Below are positions 33,182-43,201 of a DNA stretch of 64,000 nucleotides, in pieces. Position numbers and translations under genes: made by a program. The number at the start of each line of letters is the position of its first letter. Position 1 is the stretch's first letter. A model generated the notes under the pieces. It saw nothing but the letters and a program-made list of their open reading frames with translations, was not told the DNA's origin and ran no database searches. The stretch is from Flavobacterium sp. (GTDB taxonomy: Bacteria > Bacteroidota > Bacteroidia > Flavobacteriales > Flavobacteriaceae), in the NCBI RefSeq assembly GCF_029945805.1, contig NZ_JAQSDH010000038.1, positions 124,001-188,000 on the forward strand. The letters are read 5' to 3'.

Positions 33182-34936
33182 ATGAATTACTATGTAAAAT
33201 GGTTTGTGTTTTTGATTTTCGCAAAGGGTAACGCGCAGAACACTGTTGAAAAAAATAAATTGCAGGAACTTAAAAATTGTAAAACGGAACAGTGTAAAAT
33301 TGCGAAAACTTTCCGATTGGCAGAATACTATTTGGAAACTGACAATATAAAATTATCGCAATATTGGTTAGAAAAAACAAAGGATTTGGTCTCGCCTAAA
33401 GTGACCGATTCTACAACTGTTTTTATTCACAGTCTGCAATCTGAACTTTATTATTATGATGGCTTATTTCAATTTGGTACTAACGAAGCGGAAAAAGCAA
33501 TTGAAAAAGCAACTAAACTCAGAGACAGTTTGCTGATTGCCGATGGCTATTTTTTCAAAGGAATCAATCAGTTTGAAATGAGTGAATACAATGAAGCTGA
33601 AAAATTACTTTGGAAAGCAAGAAATTTTCAACCCAAAACAATTAGAAACAATAGAATCAGAAGTGCTATTCAAAATGAGTACATTTTCAATAATATTGCT
33701 CAATTAAAATTGAAAAAGCAGCAGCCTGATTCAGCAATTTGGTATAATTTGAGAGCGTATCAGTTCGCGAAGCAAAATCAAAGCAAGCGCGGTATACCGA
33801 ATACAGAACAAACCTTTGGCCAAATCTATCTTCAAAAGCAAAACCGTGATAGCGCGGCAATTTATCTACAAAGGAGCTTATTTTCTGCGCAAAAAAGTAA
33901 TTATTTTGATGTGGTTTTACTAGATTATGGCTACTTAATGAGTTGTTTTGACAAAAATCAGGAAGTTGCCGATCAGTATTTTGAAAAGGGACAGAAATTA
34001 ATCGATACCAAAATTATTAACTTGGCTTTTAAACGCCTTTTCTATAACATAGCACTAGATGTTTTCCAAAAAAATAATCAGATTGATAAAGTAGCTTTTG
34101 TTCAGCATAAGATAATTGCAATTGATGATAAAACCAAACTAAAAGGGAATAGCTACATTCAGAACATTACAGAGCAATATGCTAAAAATGAAACCAAACT
34201 GCTCAAACTCCAAATAGATGAACTGAAGAAGGAACGTGAATTTTCTATTCTGCAGCTTATTGCAGCCTTACTTTCCGTAGTATTACTTTCATTGGTCATT
34301 ATTATTATCAGAAGGAAAAATAAATTGCAAAAAAATCTACTTCGTCAGAAAAATGAAATCAGTAAAGATTTGCATGACGATATTGGGAGCGGTTTAAGTA
34401 GCATTTTAATTCATGCCGACCTACTTTTAAAAAGTGGTGATGCTGATGAAAAACAAAAATTATTAGCTTCAAAAATCGGTCAAACAGGAAAAGAGATTTC
34501 ACAGCGATTAAATACCTTCATTTGGTCGTTAAACGCCGAACATAATACTTTGCAGGATTTCTTAGAATACTTGAAGCACTATGGAACAACTCTTTTTGAT
34601 GAAACAGCAGTAAAATTTACATTCGATAATGAGATTTATGATACAGAAATTATAAAAATGAACGGGCAAATGCGTAAAAATTTGTTTTATGCCGTTAAAG
34701 AAGTTCTGAATAATTCGCTAAAACATGCTAATGGCACAAGTTTAGATTTGACAGTAAGGTTGCTTCCATCAAATCAACTGCAAATCCGAATTCAAGATAA
34801 CGGAAGTGGAATTGTTAAAGAGAATTCTTTTGGAAACGGCTTGAAAAATATTCAAAATAGGGTAGAAGAATTAAAAGGAACTTCTACCGTGAAAACCGAT
34901 AGTGGACTGCTTACCGTTATTTCAATTCCGTTATAA
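33182..34936 (+). CDS. Sensor histidine kinase with TPR-like sensor region
   Basis: 584 residues from ATG 33182, with a short signal-like N-terminus ending GNAQN. About 300 residues form helical TPR-like repeats outside the membrane (for example ADGYFFKGINQFEMSEYNEA). A coiled coil leads to one transmembrane helix (ILQLIAALLSVVLLSLVIII), then a HisKA_3 dimerisation helix with the phospho-acceptor His in KDLHDDIGSGLSSILI, and an HATPase domain with NNSLKHANG and DNGSGIVKENSFGNGLKNIQ. It is the NarX-like partner of the response regulator. What the TPR domain senses is not known. Confidence 0.92.
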   Translation: MNYYVKWFVFLIFAKGNAQNTVEKNKLQELKNCKTEQCKIAKTFRLAEYYLETDNIKLSQYWLEKTKDLVSPKVTDSTTVFIHSLQSELYYYDGLFQFGTNEAEKAIEKATKLRDSLLIADGYFFKGINQFEMSEYNEAEKLLWKARNFQPKTIRNNRIRSAIQNEYIFNNIAQLKLKKQQPDSAIWYNLRAYQFAKQNQSKRGIPNTEQTFGQIYLQKQNRDSAAIYLQRSLFSAQKSNYFDVVLLDYGYLMSCFDKNQEVADQYFEKGQKLIDTKIINLAFKRLFYNIALDVFQKNNQIDKVAFVQHKIIAIDDKTKLKGNSYIQNITEQYAKNETKLLKLQIDELKKEREFSILQLIAALLSVVLLSLVIIIIRRKNKLQKNLLRQKNEISKDLHDDIGSGLSSILIHADLLLKSGDADEKQKLLASKIGQTGKEISQRLNTFIWSLNAEHNTLQDFLEYLKHYGTTLFDETAVKFTFDNEIYDTEIIKMNGQMRKNLFYAVKEVLNNSLKHANGTSLDLTVRLLPSNQLQIRIQDNGSGIVKENSFGNGLKNIQNRVEELKGTSTVKTDSGLLTVISIPL

Positions 34937-34963
34937 ATACATTTTTACTGTAAGAAAAAAAGC

Positions 34964-34990
34964 TACGCTTAAGTGCGTATTTTTTTTTGC
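34964..34990 (+). terminator. Terminator after the two-component pair
   Basis: TACGC pairs with GCGTA around a six-base loop, reinforced by upstream A residues opposite a T run of nine. It separates the kinase gene from the S74 gene. Confidence 0.65.
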
Positions 34991-35170
34991 TTATTAACAT
35001 TAAAAAAGAGGGTGTTTTCAGTTAACCCTTATTTTAACTGGTTTTTAGCCAAAGGAATACCCAATTCGCACTACGGATATTTTCGTATTGTGGTATTTGT
35101 ACAATAACCTCAATTTTATACTTTGAAAATAACTAAAGAACAGTCAGTCTGTTTTTTAAAAATACAGAGT

Positions 35171-37960
35171 ATGAAAAAATTGAGTTTAGCTATAGTCTTC
35201 TTCTTCACAGTAGTTTCTTTTGCTCAAGTAGGAATAAATACCACAAATCCTGAAGCGCAATTAGACATCAAATCGAGTAATCAAGCTTTGCCATCCAACA
35301 AAGACGGTTTACTGATTCCCAAAATAGATACTTTTCCAGCAACAAACCCAACTGCTGCACAACAAGGAATGTTAGTGTATTTAACAACTGATGTTGGTAT
35401 AAATGTAGCTGGATTTTACTATTGGAATAGCCCCACAACAACATGGTTACCTATAAAAGGTATAGATGGCGGCACACTTGACCAAGCCTACGATTTTGGT
35501 GGCGCCGGTCTAGGAAAAACGATAACTGCCGATGCAGGTGCGGTTTTAATAAATGGTACCGATGGTTTGGTTTCAACGGGAACTTCTGGTTCTGGTGCAA
35601 TAGCTCCAAGTGGTGCCAGAACAAAAATGTTTTGGAACCCAAGAAAAGGAGCTTTTAGAGCGGGAAATGTTTCTGCAGCCCAATGGGATGATACAAGTGT
35701 TGGCAATAATTCTGTTGCTTTTGGCAATAATTCTGTTGCTTCTGGATCCAATTCTCTTGCAGGTTCAGGAGGACTGGCTTCTGGAACTAATTCTTTTGCA
35801 TTTGGAGCAAGTGCATCAGCAACAGGGCAAAGTTCTTTCGCTTTTGGACAAGGAGCAGCAGTCACAGGAGGATCTCAAGATGCCATTGCAATTGGTATTG
35901 GATGTATATCATCAGGGTCACGCGCTATTTCAATTGGAGCAGGTAATAATGCTAGTAATTTTTCATCAGTTGCAATTGGCAGCACTAATACTTCAAGCGG
36001 TTTTCAATCAGTAGCTTTGGGTATCGCGAATTCAGCTACCGGATCTCGGTCAACGGCATTTGGAATGCAAAATACTACTCCAAGCTTTGGAGAAACTGTC
36101 ATGGGAATTGGAGCAACAACTTATGTCCCTTCAATTAATGGAGACACTCAATTTAGAGCAGCTAATGCAACAGATCGATTATTTGTAATTGGAAATGCTA
36201 TAGATACTAATAATAATGGTACTGTAGATGTTGCTGAACGAAGCGATGCCATAATTGTTCTAAAAAACGGTTTAAGTCGGTTACCATCCACTACAAATAC
36301 CATGATTGATGCAGCTGATGGTAAAGCAGTGGTTACTAAAGAATATTTACAAACAAATACTTCTGGCACACTAGACCAAGCTTATGATTTTGGTGGAGCC
36401 GGTTTAGGAAATACCATAACGGCTGATACAGGTGCCGTTTTAATAGATGGAACCGATGGATTTGTTTCTACAGGAACTATAAATAGTGGTGCAATTGCAC
36501 CAAGTGGTGCAGGAACAAGAATGGTTTGGAATCCTAGAAAAGGAGCTTTTAGAGTGGGAAGAGTTACTGTAACACAGTGGGATGATGTTAATATTGGATT
36601 GTATTCAACTGCTTTTGGAATTAATACTAACGCAAGTGGTAATCAATCTTTTGCTTTTGGGAATAATTCAATTGCAAGTGGAGCCTTTTCAACAGCTTTT
36701 GGTCAAATCACAACAGCAAGTGGATTACTTTCTACAGTTTTTGGTTATGTTAATATCGCAACTGCAAGTTATTCCACTGCTTTTGGAACTGAGACATCAG
36801 CGAACGGTAATTCTTCAACGGCTTTTGGTATTAAAAATACTGCAAATGGAGAAACATCAACAGCTTTTGGTCGAGAGAACACTGCTTCAAGTTATGGAGA
36901 AACCGTTTTAGGTATTGGAGCCACAACTTACACACCTTCAACCAATGGAGACACACAATTTAGAACTGCAAATGCAACCGATATATTATTTGTAATAGGT
37001 AATGCAATTGATCTTAATAATAATACAAATATTGAAACAGCAGAAAGAAGTGATGCTCTAATTATCCTAAAAAACGGCTTAACCCGTTTGCCATCCACTA
37101 CCAATGCTATGATTACAGCCGCCGATGGGAAAGTAGTGGTTACTAAAGAATATTTGAATAATAACAGTTGGAATATAACGGGAAACTCGGGCACTAACCC
37201 AACAACCAATTTTATTGGAACTAGCGATAATCAATCTCTTGCTTTTAGAACTACTAATACAGAACGAATGACATTATCCAATGGAGGGAATCTTGGTATA
37301 GGTACAAATAATCCATCTCAAAGATTAGAAGTAGCTGTAGGAAATATTGAAGTTACTCAAGGGGATATTTATTTAGGTGCAGCTAACGGGGTTTTTAATG
37401 CTGGTGGGGGATTAATGAATAGTTTAATTAATTATATAGGAGATGCTTATGTAGCACCAACACAAGTAAATGGAGATGAAGATTTGTATATCGCCGATGA
37501 TCTTGAGTTAGGAGGACAAGGTTATAAACCAGGAGGAGGATTTTGGGTGGCACCATCAGACAGAAGATTAAAACAAAACATTCAACCGTATACAGATGGA
37601 TTGGAAAGTTTGTTGCGAATTAATCCTGTAACTTATAAATACAACAGTATCTTCAAAACATTGGATACTGGAGAGACTTATGTTGGTATTATTGCTCAAG
37701 AAGTACAAGAAATTGCTCCTTATATGATAAATGAAAAACCTTTCGGACAACTTATAGAAGAAGATGAAAACGGTCACGATAAAATAGTGAATCAAGGAAC
37801 ATCCTATCTAACTTTTGATGGTTCTGCGTTAACTTATATGCTCATCAACTCCATTAAAGAAATGAATGTCAAGCACGAAGAATTGAAGACTAAAAACAAA
37901 GAACTTGAGAATAAATTAAATGTGTTACTAATTAGACTCCAAAAATTAGAAAATAAATAA
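35171..37960 (+). CDS. Large secreted YadA-head-like beta-roll protein with C-terminal S74 autoprocessing domain
   Basis: 929 residues from ATG 35171 (signal peptide LSLAIVFFFTVVSFAQ); an earlier frame start is not supported. After a VGINTTNPEAQLDIKSS module come two homologous blocks starting at about residues 101 and 399 (GTLDQAYDFGGAGLGKTITA and GTLDQAYDFGGAGLGNTITA). Each continues into short repeats with S-AFG and A-SG words, like the YadA head, and each ends in NGDTQFRAANATDRLFVIGN or a close copy. Residues about 795-890 form an intramolecular chaperone (peptidase S74) domain: SDRRLKQNIQPYTDGLESLL, then GIIAQEVQEIAP. A coiled coil ends the protein. S74 domains usually trimerise fibres and cleave themselves off. 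Confidence 0.9.
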   Translation: MKKLSLAIVFFFTVVSFAQVGINTTNPEAQLDIKSSNQALPSNKDGLLIPKIDTFPATNPTAAQQGMLVYLTTDVGINVAGFYYWNSPTTTWLPIKGIDGGTLDQAYDFGGAGLGKTITADAGAVLINGTDGLVSTGTSGSGAIAPSGARTKMFWNPRKGAFRAGNVSAAQWDDTSVGNNSVAFGNNSVASGSNSLAGSGGLASGTNSFAFGASASATGQSSFAFGQGAAVTGGSQDAIAIGIGCISSGSRAISIGAGNNASNFSSVAIGSTNTSSGFQSVALGIANSATGSRSTAFGMQNTTPSFGETVMGIGATTYVPSINGDTQFRAANATDRLFVIGNAIDTNNNGTVDVAERSDAIIVLKNGLSRLPSTTNTMIDAADGKAVVTKEYLQTNTSGTLDQAYDFGGAGLGNTITADTGAVLIDGTDGFVSTGTINSGAIAPSGAGTRMVWNPRKGAFRVGRVTVTQWDDVNIGLYSTAFGINTNASGNQSFAFGNNSIASGAFSTAFGQITTASGLLSTVFGYVNIATASYSTAFGTETSANGNSSTAFGIKNTANGETSTAFGRENTASSYGETVLGIGATTYTPSTNGDTQFRTANATDILFVIGNAIDLNNNTNIETAERSDALIILKNGLTRLPSTTNAMITAADGKVVVTKEYLNNNSWNITGNSGTNPTTNFIGTSDNQSLAFRTTNTERMTLSNGGNLGIGTNNPSQRLEVAVGNIEVTQGDIYLGAANGVFNAGGGLMNSLINYIGDAYVAPTQVNGDEDLYIADDLELGGQGYKPGGGFWVAPSDRRLKQNIQPYTDGLESLLRINPVTYKYNSIFKTLDTGETYVGIIAQEVQEIAPYMINEKPFGQLIEEDENGHDKIVNQGTSYLTFDGSALTYMLINSIKEMNVKHEELKTKNKELENKLNVLLIRLQKLENK

Positions 37961-37971
37961 AATTATATATC

Positions 37972-39783
37972 ATGAAAAAAATTACCATTTTAATTGCACT
38001 TTTTGCTGCTTTTTTTATGCAAGCACAACGATTTGATTGGGTTAGTACTGGAGGCTATTTAAACGTAGCGAATAGTTTTAACGGAGCCATGGCAATTGCG
38101 CGTGATTCGCAAGGAAACATCTATACTATAGATAGTGCCAACGGACAGCAAATTTGTCAGGGTTTGATTGCCGAACCATTTTTGGGAGGCGTAACTACAT
38201 TTTTGTATAAATTCAATGCAGAAGGTATAATACAATACATTAAGCCTATAGGTGTAAATTTCGCGCCCTTAAACATTCAAATTGGAGAAAATGATACTAT
38301 ATATCTTTTGGGTTCATTGATGGGAAACAGCACATTAAAAATTGGAACGGATACTATTGTAGGTGTCGAAAATCGCAATTACATTATTAAGTTTGGCCCT
38401 ACTGGTGATTTGTTGTGGACTGCTTTTAATAATATTAGTGGCCCTCTCTCACAATCCCCTATGTTGCAATATGCCAATAACCACATTTATTTTCAATCAA
38501 GTAATTTGTCTATTAGTAAATTAGACAACAACGGTCAATATGTTGCCACTTTAACAGCTAATTCATTTGTATCAAACGATGCAAGCGCTGGTGTAGCATT
38601 TAAAGGTGCTGGTGTTTTGTCAAATGGCGATTTGGTTTTTGCTGCCATTTCTCGCGGAACCATTACTTACGGGGGTACTACACTTACTTCAGTTTTAGAA
38701 ACAGGAACGTTTCCTTTATTACTTATTCGCACAAATGAAAATCTAGTTTTTAATTGGGGAAACTATTTTAATGGGTTAGGAAATCCACAAGAAAACAACT
38801 TACCCTTGACCATTGGAAATGATAATGGAATTTATATGGGGGTAATGGTTAATTCAACGATTACAGCGGGAACAGATACGATTACAAATCCTGGTCCTGG
38901 TTCAACCAATTACACAGACGCAATTTTAAAAGTGAATGATGCAGGTACTAGCGTTTGGGTAAAATCAGTTACTACCAATACTTTTGCACTTGCTATGCTC
39001 AACAATCCTGATGGAAGCGGTGTGTTTTGCGGTGGAGAAATTATAGGCTTTCAACCTATAACACTCGGTTCTACAACTATTAATGCCATGAACGGAAATT
39101 CCTTTATTACCAAAATAGATTACAATGGTGTTTTTCAAAATTCTTTTGCCTTTGCTAGTGGCCCAGGTTCTTTCGCAAGATCGTTGGCAACAAATAATGA
39201 AGGAGTTTTTTATGTGGGAGGGAAGCTAAAAAGCACTACAATACCAACATTTAGTTGCATTCCTCGGGAAGCACATAGTGGCTTTTATTTAGCAAAATTC
39301 ACAGAACAACCTGACAGAGCACCAACACCTGCGATTACTGCCGCTGGAAATACACTTACCGCTTCACCAGTTTTCAGCGGCACTGTTCAATGGTTTTTAA
39401 ATGGAACTGCAATTCCTGCAGCAAATGCACAAAGTTTTACCGCAACGCAAATTGGAAATTATACTGTTACGTATTCTTTAGTTGAAGTTCCAGCTTGTGT
39501 TTCAAGTTCTTCACTATTTAATCTAACTACTTTAGAACTAGTTGAAAACGGCGCGGAAGTTTTAGCTATTTACCCCAATCCCACAACTGGAATAGTCTCA
39601 ATCTCAACTTCAGAAAATATAACTATCGATAAAATCGAAATCGTTGACATAGTAGGAAAAACAGTTTCAATACAAACAGAAAATACTTCTCAAATAGATT
39701 TAAGTGATTATTCCAGCGGAATTTATATTTTGAAAATGTATTCTGGTGGAAGCGTTTTCCAAAAGAAAATAATAAAACAATAG
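37972..39783 (+). CDS. Secreted propeller-like protein with T9SS sorting domain
   Basis: 603 residues with a signal peptide (KKITILIALFAAFFMQAQ). Repeated blocks such as IARDSQGNIYTIDSANGQQI, GENDTIYLLGSLMGN and NNEGVFYVGGKLKS resemble SBBP-type beta-propeller repeats. An Ig-like segment (AAGNTLTASPVFSGTVQWFL) precedes a type A T9SS sorting domain (LAIYPNPTTGIVSISTSENI to SGIYILKMYSGG). It is probably exported to the surface. It starts 11 bases after the S74 gene on the same strand, so the two are co-transcribed. Confidence 0.88.
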   Translation: MKKITILIALFAAFFMQAQRFDWVSTGGYLNVANSFNGAMAIARDSQGNIYTIDSANGQQICQGLIAEPFLGGVTTFLYKFNAEGIIQYIKPIGVNFAPLNIQIGENDTIYLLGSLMGNSTLKIGTDTIVGVENRNYIIKFGPTGDLLWTAFNNISGPLSQSPMLQYANNHIYFQSSNLSISKLDNNGQYVATLTANSFVSNDASAGVAFKGAGVLSNGDLVFAAISRGTITYGGTTLTSVLETGTFPLLLIRTNENLVFNWGNYFNGLGNPQENNLPLTIGNDNGIYMGVMVNSTITAGTDTITNPGPGSTNYTDAILKVNDAGTSVWVKSVTTNTFALAMLNNPDGSGVFCGGEIIGFQPITLGSTTINAMNGNSFITKIDYNGVFQNSFAFASGPGSFARSLATNNEGVFYVGGKLKSTTIPTFSCIPREAHSGFYLAKFTEQPDRAPTPAITAAGNTLTASPVFSGTVQWFLNGTAIPAANAQSFTATQIGNYTVTYSLVEVPACVSSSSLFNLTTLELVENGAEVLAIYPNPTTGIVSISTSENITIDKIEIVDIVGKTVSIQTENTSQIDLSDYSSGIYILKMYSGGSVFQKKIIKQ

Positions 39784-39828
39784 TGGTATGTTGTGGATGA
39801 TGAACCTAAGAAGCAAGATAAATACTCT

Positions 39829-42800
39829 TTAGGTTTTTATCATTTCCATAAACTCTAAAGCTTTGTTGATTGATTTTACATTTTCAAAAGTAAGTAGTAA
39901 ACGCAGACCGTTTTTGGTTTCTTTCTCTTTCATTTTACAGATGTTTCCGTTTTGCTGAACAAACTGTAACATGTGTCGAAATTGTTTCGAATTGTAATAA
40001 TCTGATTGTTGGTCACCAATGAAATAACCAATCAGTTTACCTTGCTTCATGATGATTTTCTCGATTCCCATTTGTGTGGCAATCCATTTGATTCGGATGC
40101 TGTTTAACAACGATTTTGCTTCTTTAGGCAACGGACCAAAACGGTCAATCAGTTTGGTTTCGTAAACCAGTAAACCTGCTTCCTCTTTGATAGTTCCGAG
40201 TTCATTGTACAAATTCAAACGCTCTGTAATGTTGTTGATGTATTCGTCTGGAAACAACAATTCGAAGTCGGTATCAATCTGTAATTCTTTAACGTATTCT
40301 TTATTTTCGTTGTCATTCTCGTCTTGATATAAGTCTTTGAATTCGTTTTCTTTCAATTCTTCAATGGCTTCATTCATGATTTTTTGATAAGTATCAAATC
40401 CGATTTCGTTAATGAAACCGCTTTGTTCTCCACCCAATAAATCTCCGGCACCACGAATTTCCAAATCTTTCATAGCAATATTAAATCCGCTCCCAAGTTC
40501 ACTGAATTGTTCCAAGGCTTGAATGCGTTTTCTCGCATCTTCCGTCATCACAGAATACGGTGGACAAATAAAATAACAGAAGGCTTTTTTGTTGCTTCGA
40601 CCCACTCTACCGCGCATTTGATGCAAATCGGAAAGGCCAAAATTATTAGCATTATTGATGAAAATTGTATTGGCATTTGGTACATCCAAACCACTTTCGA
40701 TAATGGTTGTTGCTACTAAAACATCAAATTCGCCATTCATAAAACCGAGCATTAATTCTTCGAGTTTGTTGCCTTCCATTTGACCGTGACCAATTCCAAC
40801 CCGCGCATCGGGAACCAATCTTTGAATCATTCCAGCAATTTCCTTGATGTTTTCGATTCGGTTATTGATGAAGAAAACCTGGCCGTTTCTCTGAATTTCA
40901 TATGAAATCGCATCGCGGATCAACTCTTCGCTAAAACCAACAACCTGCGATTCGATTGGATAACGATTAGGCGGAGCCGTTGTAATTACGGACAAATCCC
41001 GAGCTGCCATCAACGAAAACTGAAGCGTTCTCGGAATCGGAGTTGCGGTTAAGGTCAACGTATCAACATTCGCAGCAATCGTTTTTAGTTTGTCTTTTAC
41101 GTTTACGCCAAACTTTTGTTCTTCGTCTACAATCAGCAAACCTAAATCTTTAAAGATTACATTTTTGCTCACCAATTGATGTGTTCCAATCAGAATATCC
41201 AATTTTCCAGAAGCTAAATCTTCAATGGTTTGTGCTTTTTGTTTGGCAGTTCGGAACCGGTTGAGGTAGCCAATAGTAACGGGCATGTCTTTCAATCGTT
41301 CCGAAAAAGTTCTGTAATGTTGATAAGCCAAAATCGTTGTCGGAACTAAAATGGCAACTTGCTTGCTATTATCCACAGCTTTGAAAGCGGCGCGAATCGC
41401 AACTTCTGTTTTTCCGAAACCAACGTCACCACAAACCAATCGGTCCATCGGACGGTCTTTTTCCATATCGGCTTTTACGTCTTGGGTTGCCGTAATTTGG
41501 TCGGGTGTATCTTCGTAAATAAACGAACTTTCTAATTCTTTTTGCAAATAACTATCGGGCGCGCACGCAAAACCTTTTTCCAATCGACGCTTCGCATACA
41601 ACTGAATCAAGTTGAACGCAATGTGTTTGACACGCGCTTTGGTTTTTTGTTTCAGGGTTTTCCAAGCGCTTGAACCAAGTTTGTAAATCTTTGGTGGCGT
41701 TCCGTCTTTTCCAGTATATTTTGAGATTTTATGTAGCGAATGAATGCTCACATACACAATATCATTATCGGCGTAAGCCAACTTAATTGCTTCTTGCGTT
41801 TTGCCTTCAACTTGTATTTTTTGTAATCCACCAAACTTTCCAATTCCGTGATCGATGTGCGTTACATAATCGCCAACAGACAAGGAATTCAGTTCTTTCA
41901 GCGTAAGCGTTTGCTTTTTAGAATACCCATTTTTGATGTTGAATTTGTGATAGCGCTCAAAAATTTGGTGATCGGTGTAACAAGCAATTTGGTTTTCTTC
42001 GTCAATGAAACCTTGATATAATGAAGACACTATGGTATGATATTGCTTGCGGACGTTCTCGTGATTTGCTTCATCTATCGATTCAAAAATATCATGAAAA
42101 CGATTCGCTTGACCTTCATTAGAACAGAACAAATAATTGGTATAGCCATTAAAATGATTGTCACTCAAATTATTCAACAACAAATCAAATTGCTTGTTGA
42201 ATGATGGTTGAGGTTGTATGTGAAATTCAAAAGGTTTAGTCGTTTTGAACAACGGTTTGTTCGATAATTCGATAATGGAAAAATCCAAAGCTTTACGTAA
42301 AAACCCTTGTTGGTTTAGGAATAAATGTTCTGGTTCAGCGTGTTTAACGTCTTTTGAAAGTTTTTCGAAAGTCGCTATTGCTTTACCAAAAAGCTTTTCT
42401 AATTGCGCCGTTAGAAACTCGGTATTTTCAATACAGATAACGGTTTTGTCACTTATATATTCGAGAAAACTTTCGCGATTTTCTTTAATGAATTTGTTTT
42501 CCAGATTGGGAATAATGGTAATTTTGGTTTGTTTTTCTACAGAAAGTTGTGTGGCTACATCAAACGTTCGGATGCTGTCAACCTCATTACCAAAAAATTC
42601 TATTCGATACGGATTATCATTGGAAAACGAAAAAACATCCAGAATTCCACCACGAACGGAAAACTCTCCAGGTTCGGTAATAAAATCGACGCGTTTGAAT
42701 TCGTATTCAAACAACACTTCATTGATAAAGTCGATAGTGACATTTTCGCCAACAGAAACTTTCAATGTATTCTTTTCGAGTTCTTTTCGGGTAACTACTT

Positions 42801-43191
42801 TTTCAAATAATGCTTCCGGATATGTAACAATAACGGCTGGTTTTTTGCGGGAATTGATTCGGTTTAATACTTCCGAACGCAATAAGATATTGGCATTATC
42901 GGTTTCTTCAATTTGGTATGGACGACGGTACGAACTTGGATAAAACAGTACGTCATTGGGACCAATCATCTGCTCCAAATCGTTTAGATAATAGGCTGCT
43001 TCTTCTTTTTCGTTGAAAATTAACAGAAACGGTTTATCGCTTTTTTTGAAAATAGCCTGAAATACAAATGAAAACGAAGAGCCCAAAAGTCCTTTAAGTT
43101 GTATCTTGCTTAAAGGATTTTCGAGTATGTCGGCTATTTGTTTGACTTTCGTCGAATGAAGATAACTGTTGTATAAAGAAGCTATGCTCAA
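39829..43191 (-). CDS. mfd: Transcription-repair coupling factor
   Basis: 1120 residues. The N-terminal UvrB-like domains include FYPSSYRRPYQIEETDNANI. The RNA polymerase-interacting domain appears as LSVGDYVTHIDHGIGKFGGL. The translocase motor has the Walker A CGDVGFGKTEVAIRAAF, the DEEQ box in LLIVDEEQKFGV, and QMRGRVGRSNKKAFCY of motif VI. The C-terminal TRCF domain ends GLRLLLTFENVKS. It removes stalled RNA polymerase at lesions and recruits UvrA. It is preceded by a lipoprotein gene 10 bases upstream in the same direction. Confidence 0.98.
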   Translation of the reverse strand: MSIASLYNSYLHSTKVKQIADILENPLSKIQLKGLLGSSFSFVFQAIFKKSDKPFLLIFNEKEEAAYYLNDLEQMIGPNDVLFYPSSYRRPYQIEETDNANILLRSEVLNRINSRKKPAVIVTYPEALFEKVVTRKELEKNTLKVSVGENVTIDFINEVLFEYEFKRVDFITEPGEFSVRGGILDVFSFSNDNPYRIEFFGNEVDSIRTFDVATQLSVEKQTKITIIPNLENKFIKENRESFLEYISDKTVICIENTEFLTAQLEKLFGKAIATFEKLSKDVKHAEPEHLFLNQQGFLRKALDFSIIELSNKPLFKTTKPFEFHIQPQPSFNKQFDLLLNNLSDNHFNGYTNYLFCSNEGQANRFHDIFESIDEANHENVRKQYHTIVSSLYQGFIDEENQIACYTDHQIFERYHKFNIKNGYSKKQTLTLKELNSLSVGDYVTHIDHGIGKFGGLQKIQVEGKTQEAIKLAYADNDIVYVSIHSLHKISKYTGKDGTPPKIYKLGSSAWKTLKQKTKARVKHIAFNLIQLYAKRRLEKGFACAPDSYLQKELESSFIYEDTPDQITATQDVKADMEKDRPMDRLVCGDVGFGKTEVAIRAAFKAVDNSKQVAILVPTTILAYQHYRTFSERLKDMPVTIGYLNRFRTAKQKAQTIEDLASGKLDILIGTHQLVSKNVIFKDLGLLIVDEEQKFGVNVKDKLKTIAANVDTLTLTATPIPRTLQFSLMAARDLSVITTAPPNRYPIESQVVGFSEELIRDAISYEIQRNGQVFFINNRIENIKEIAGMIQRLVPDARVGIGHGQMEGNKLEELMLGFMNGEFDVLVATTIIESGLDVPNANTIFINNANNFGLSDLHQMRGRVGRSNKKAFCYFICPPYSVMTEDARKRIQALEQFSELGSGFNIAMKDLEIRGAGDLLGGEQSGFINEIGFDTYQKIMNEAIEELKENEFKDLYQDENDNENKEYVKELQIDTDFELLFPDEYINNITERLNLYNELGTIKEEAGLLVYETKLIDRFGPLPKEAKSLLNSIRIKWIATQMGIEKIIMKQGKLIGYFIGDQQSDYYNSKQFRHMLQFVQQNGNICKMKEKETKNGLRLLLTFENVKSINKALEFMEMIKT

Positions 43192-43201
43192 GGCGTATTT
43201 G

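Noticed and set aside
35600..36900. Short repeated DNA words as a possible CRISPR-like array
   Set aside because: They are in frame and encode beta-roll repeats of the S74 protein; repeat and spacer lengths are not constant.
42245..42943. A 232-codon plus-strand frame within mfd
   Set aside because: It lies fully antisense to a conserved domain of mfd, and its translation has no recognisable features.
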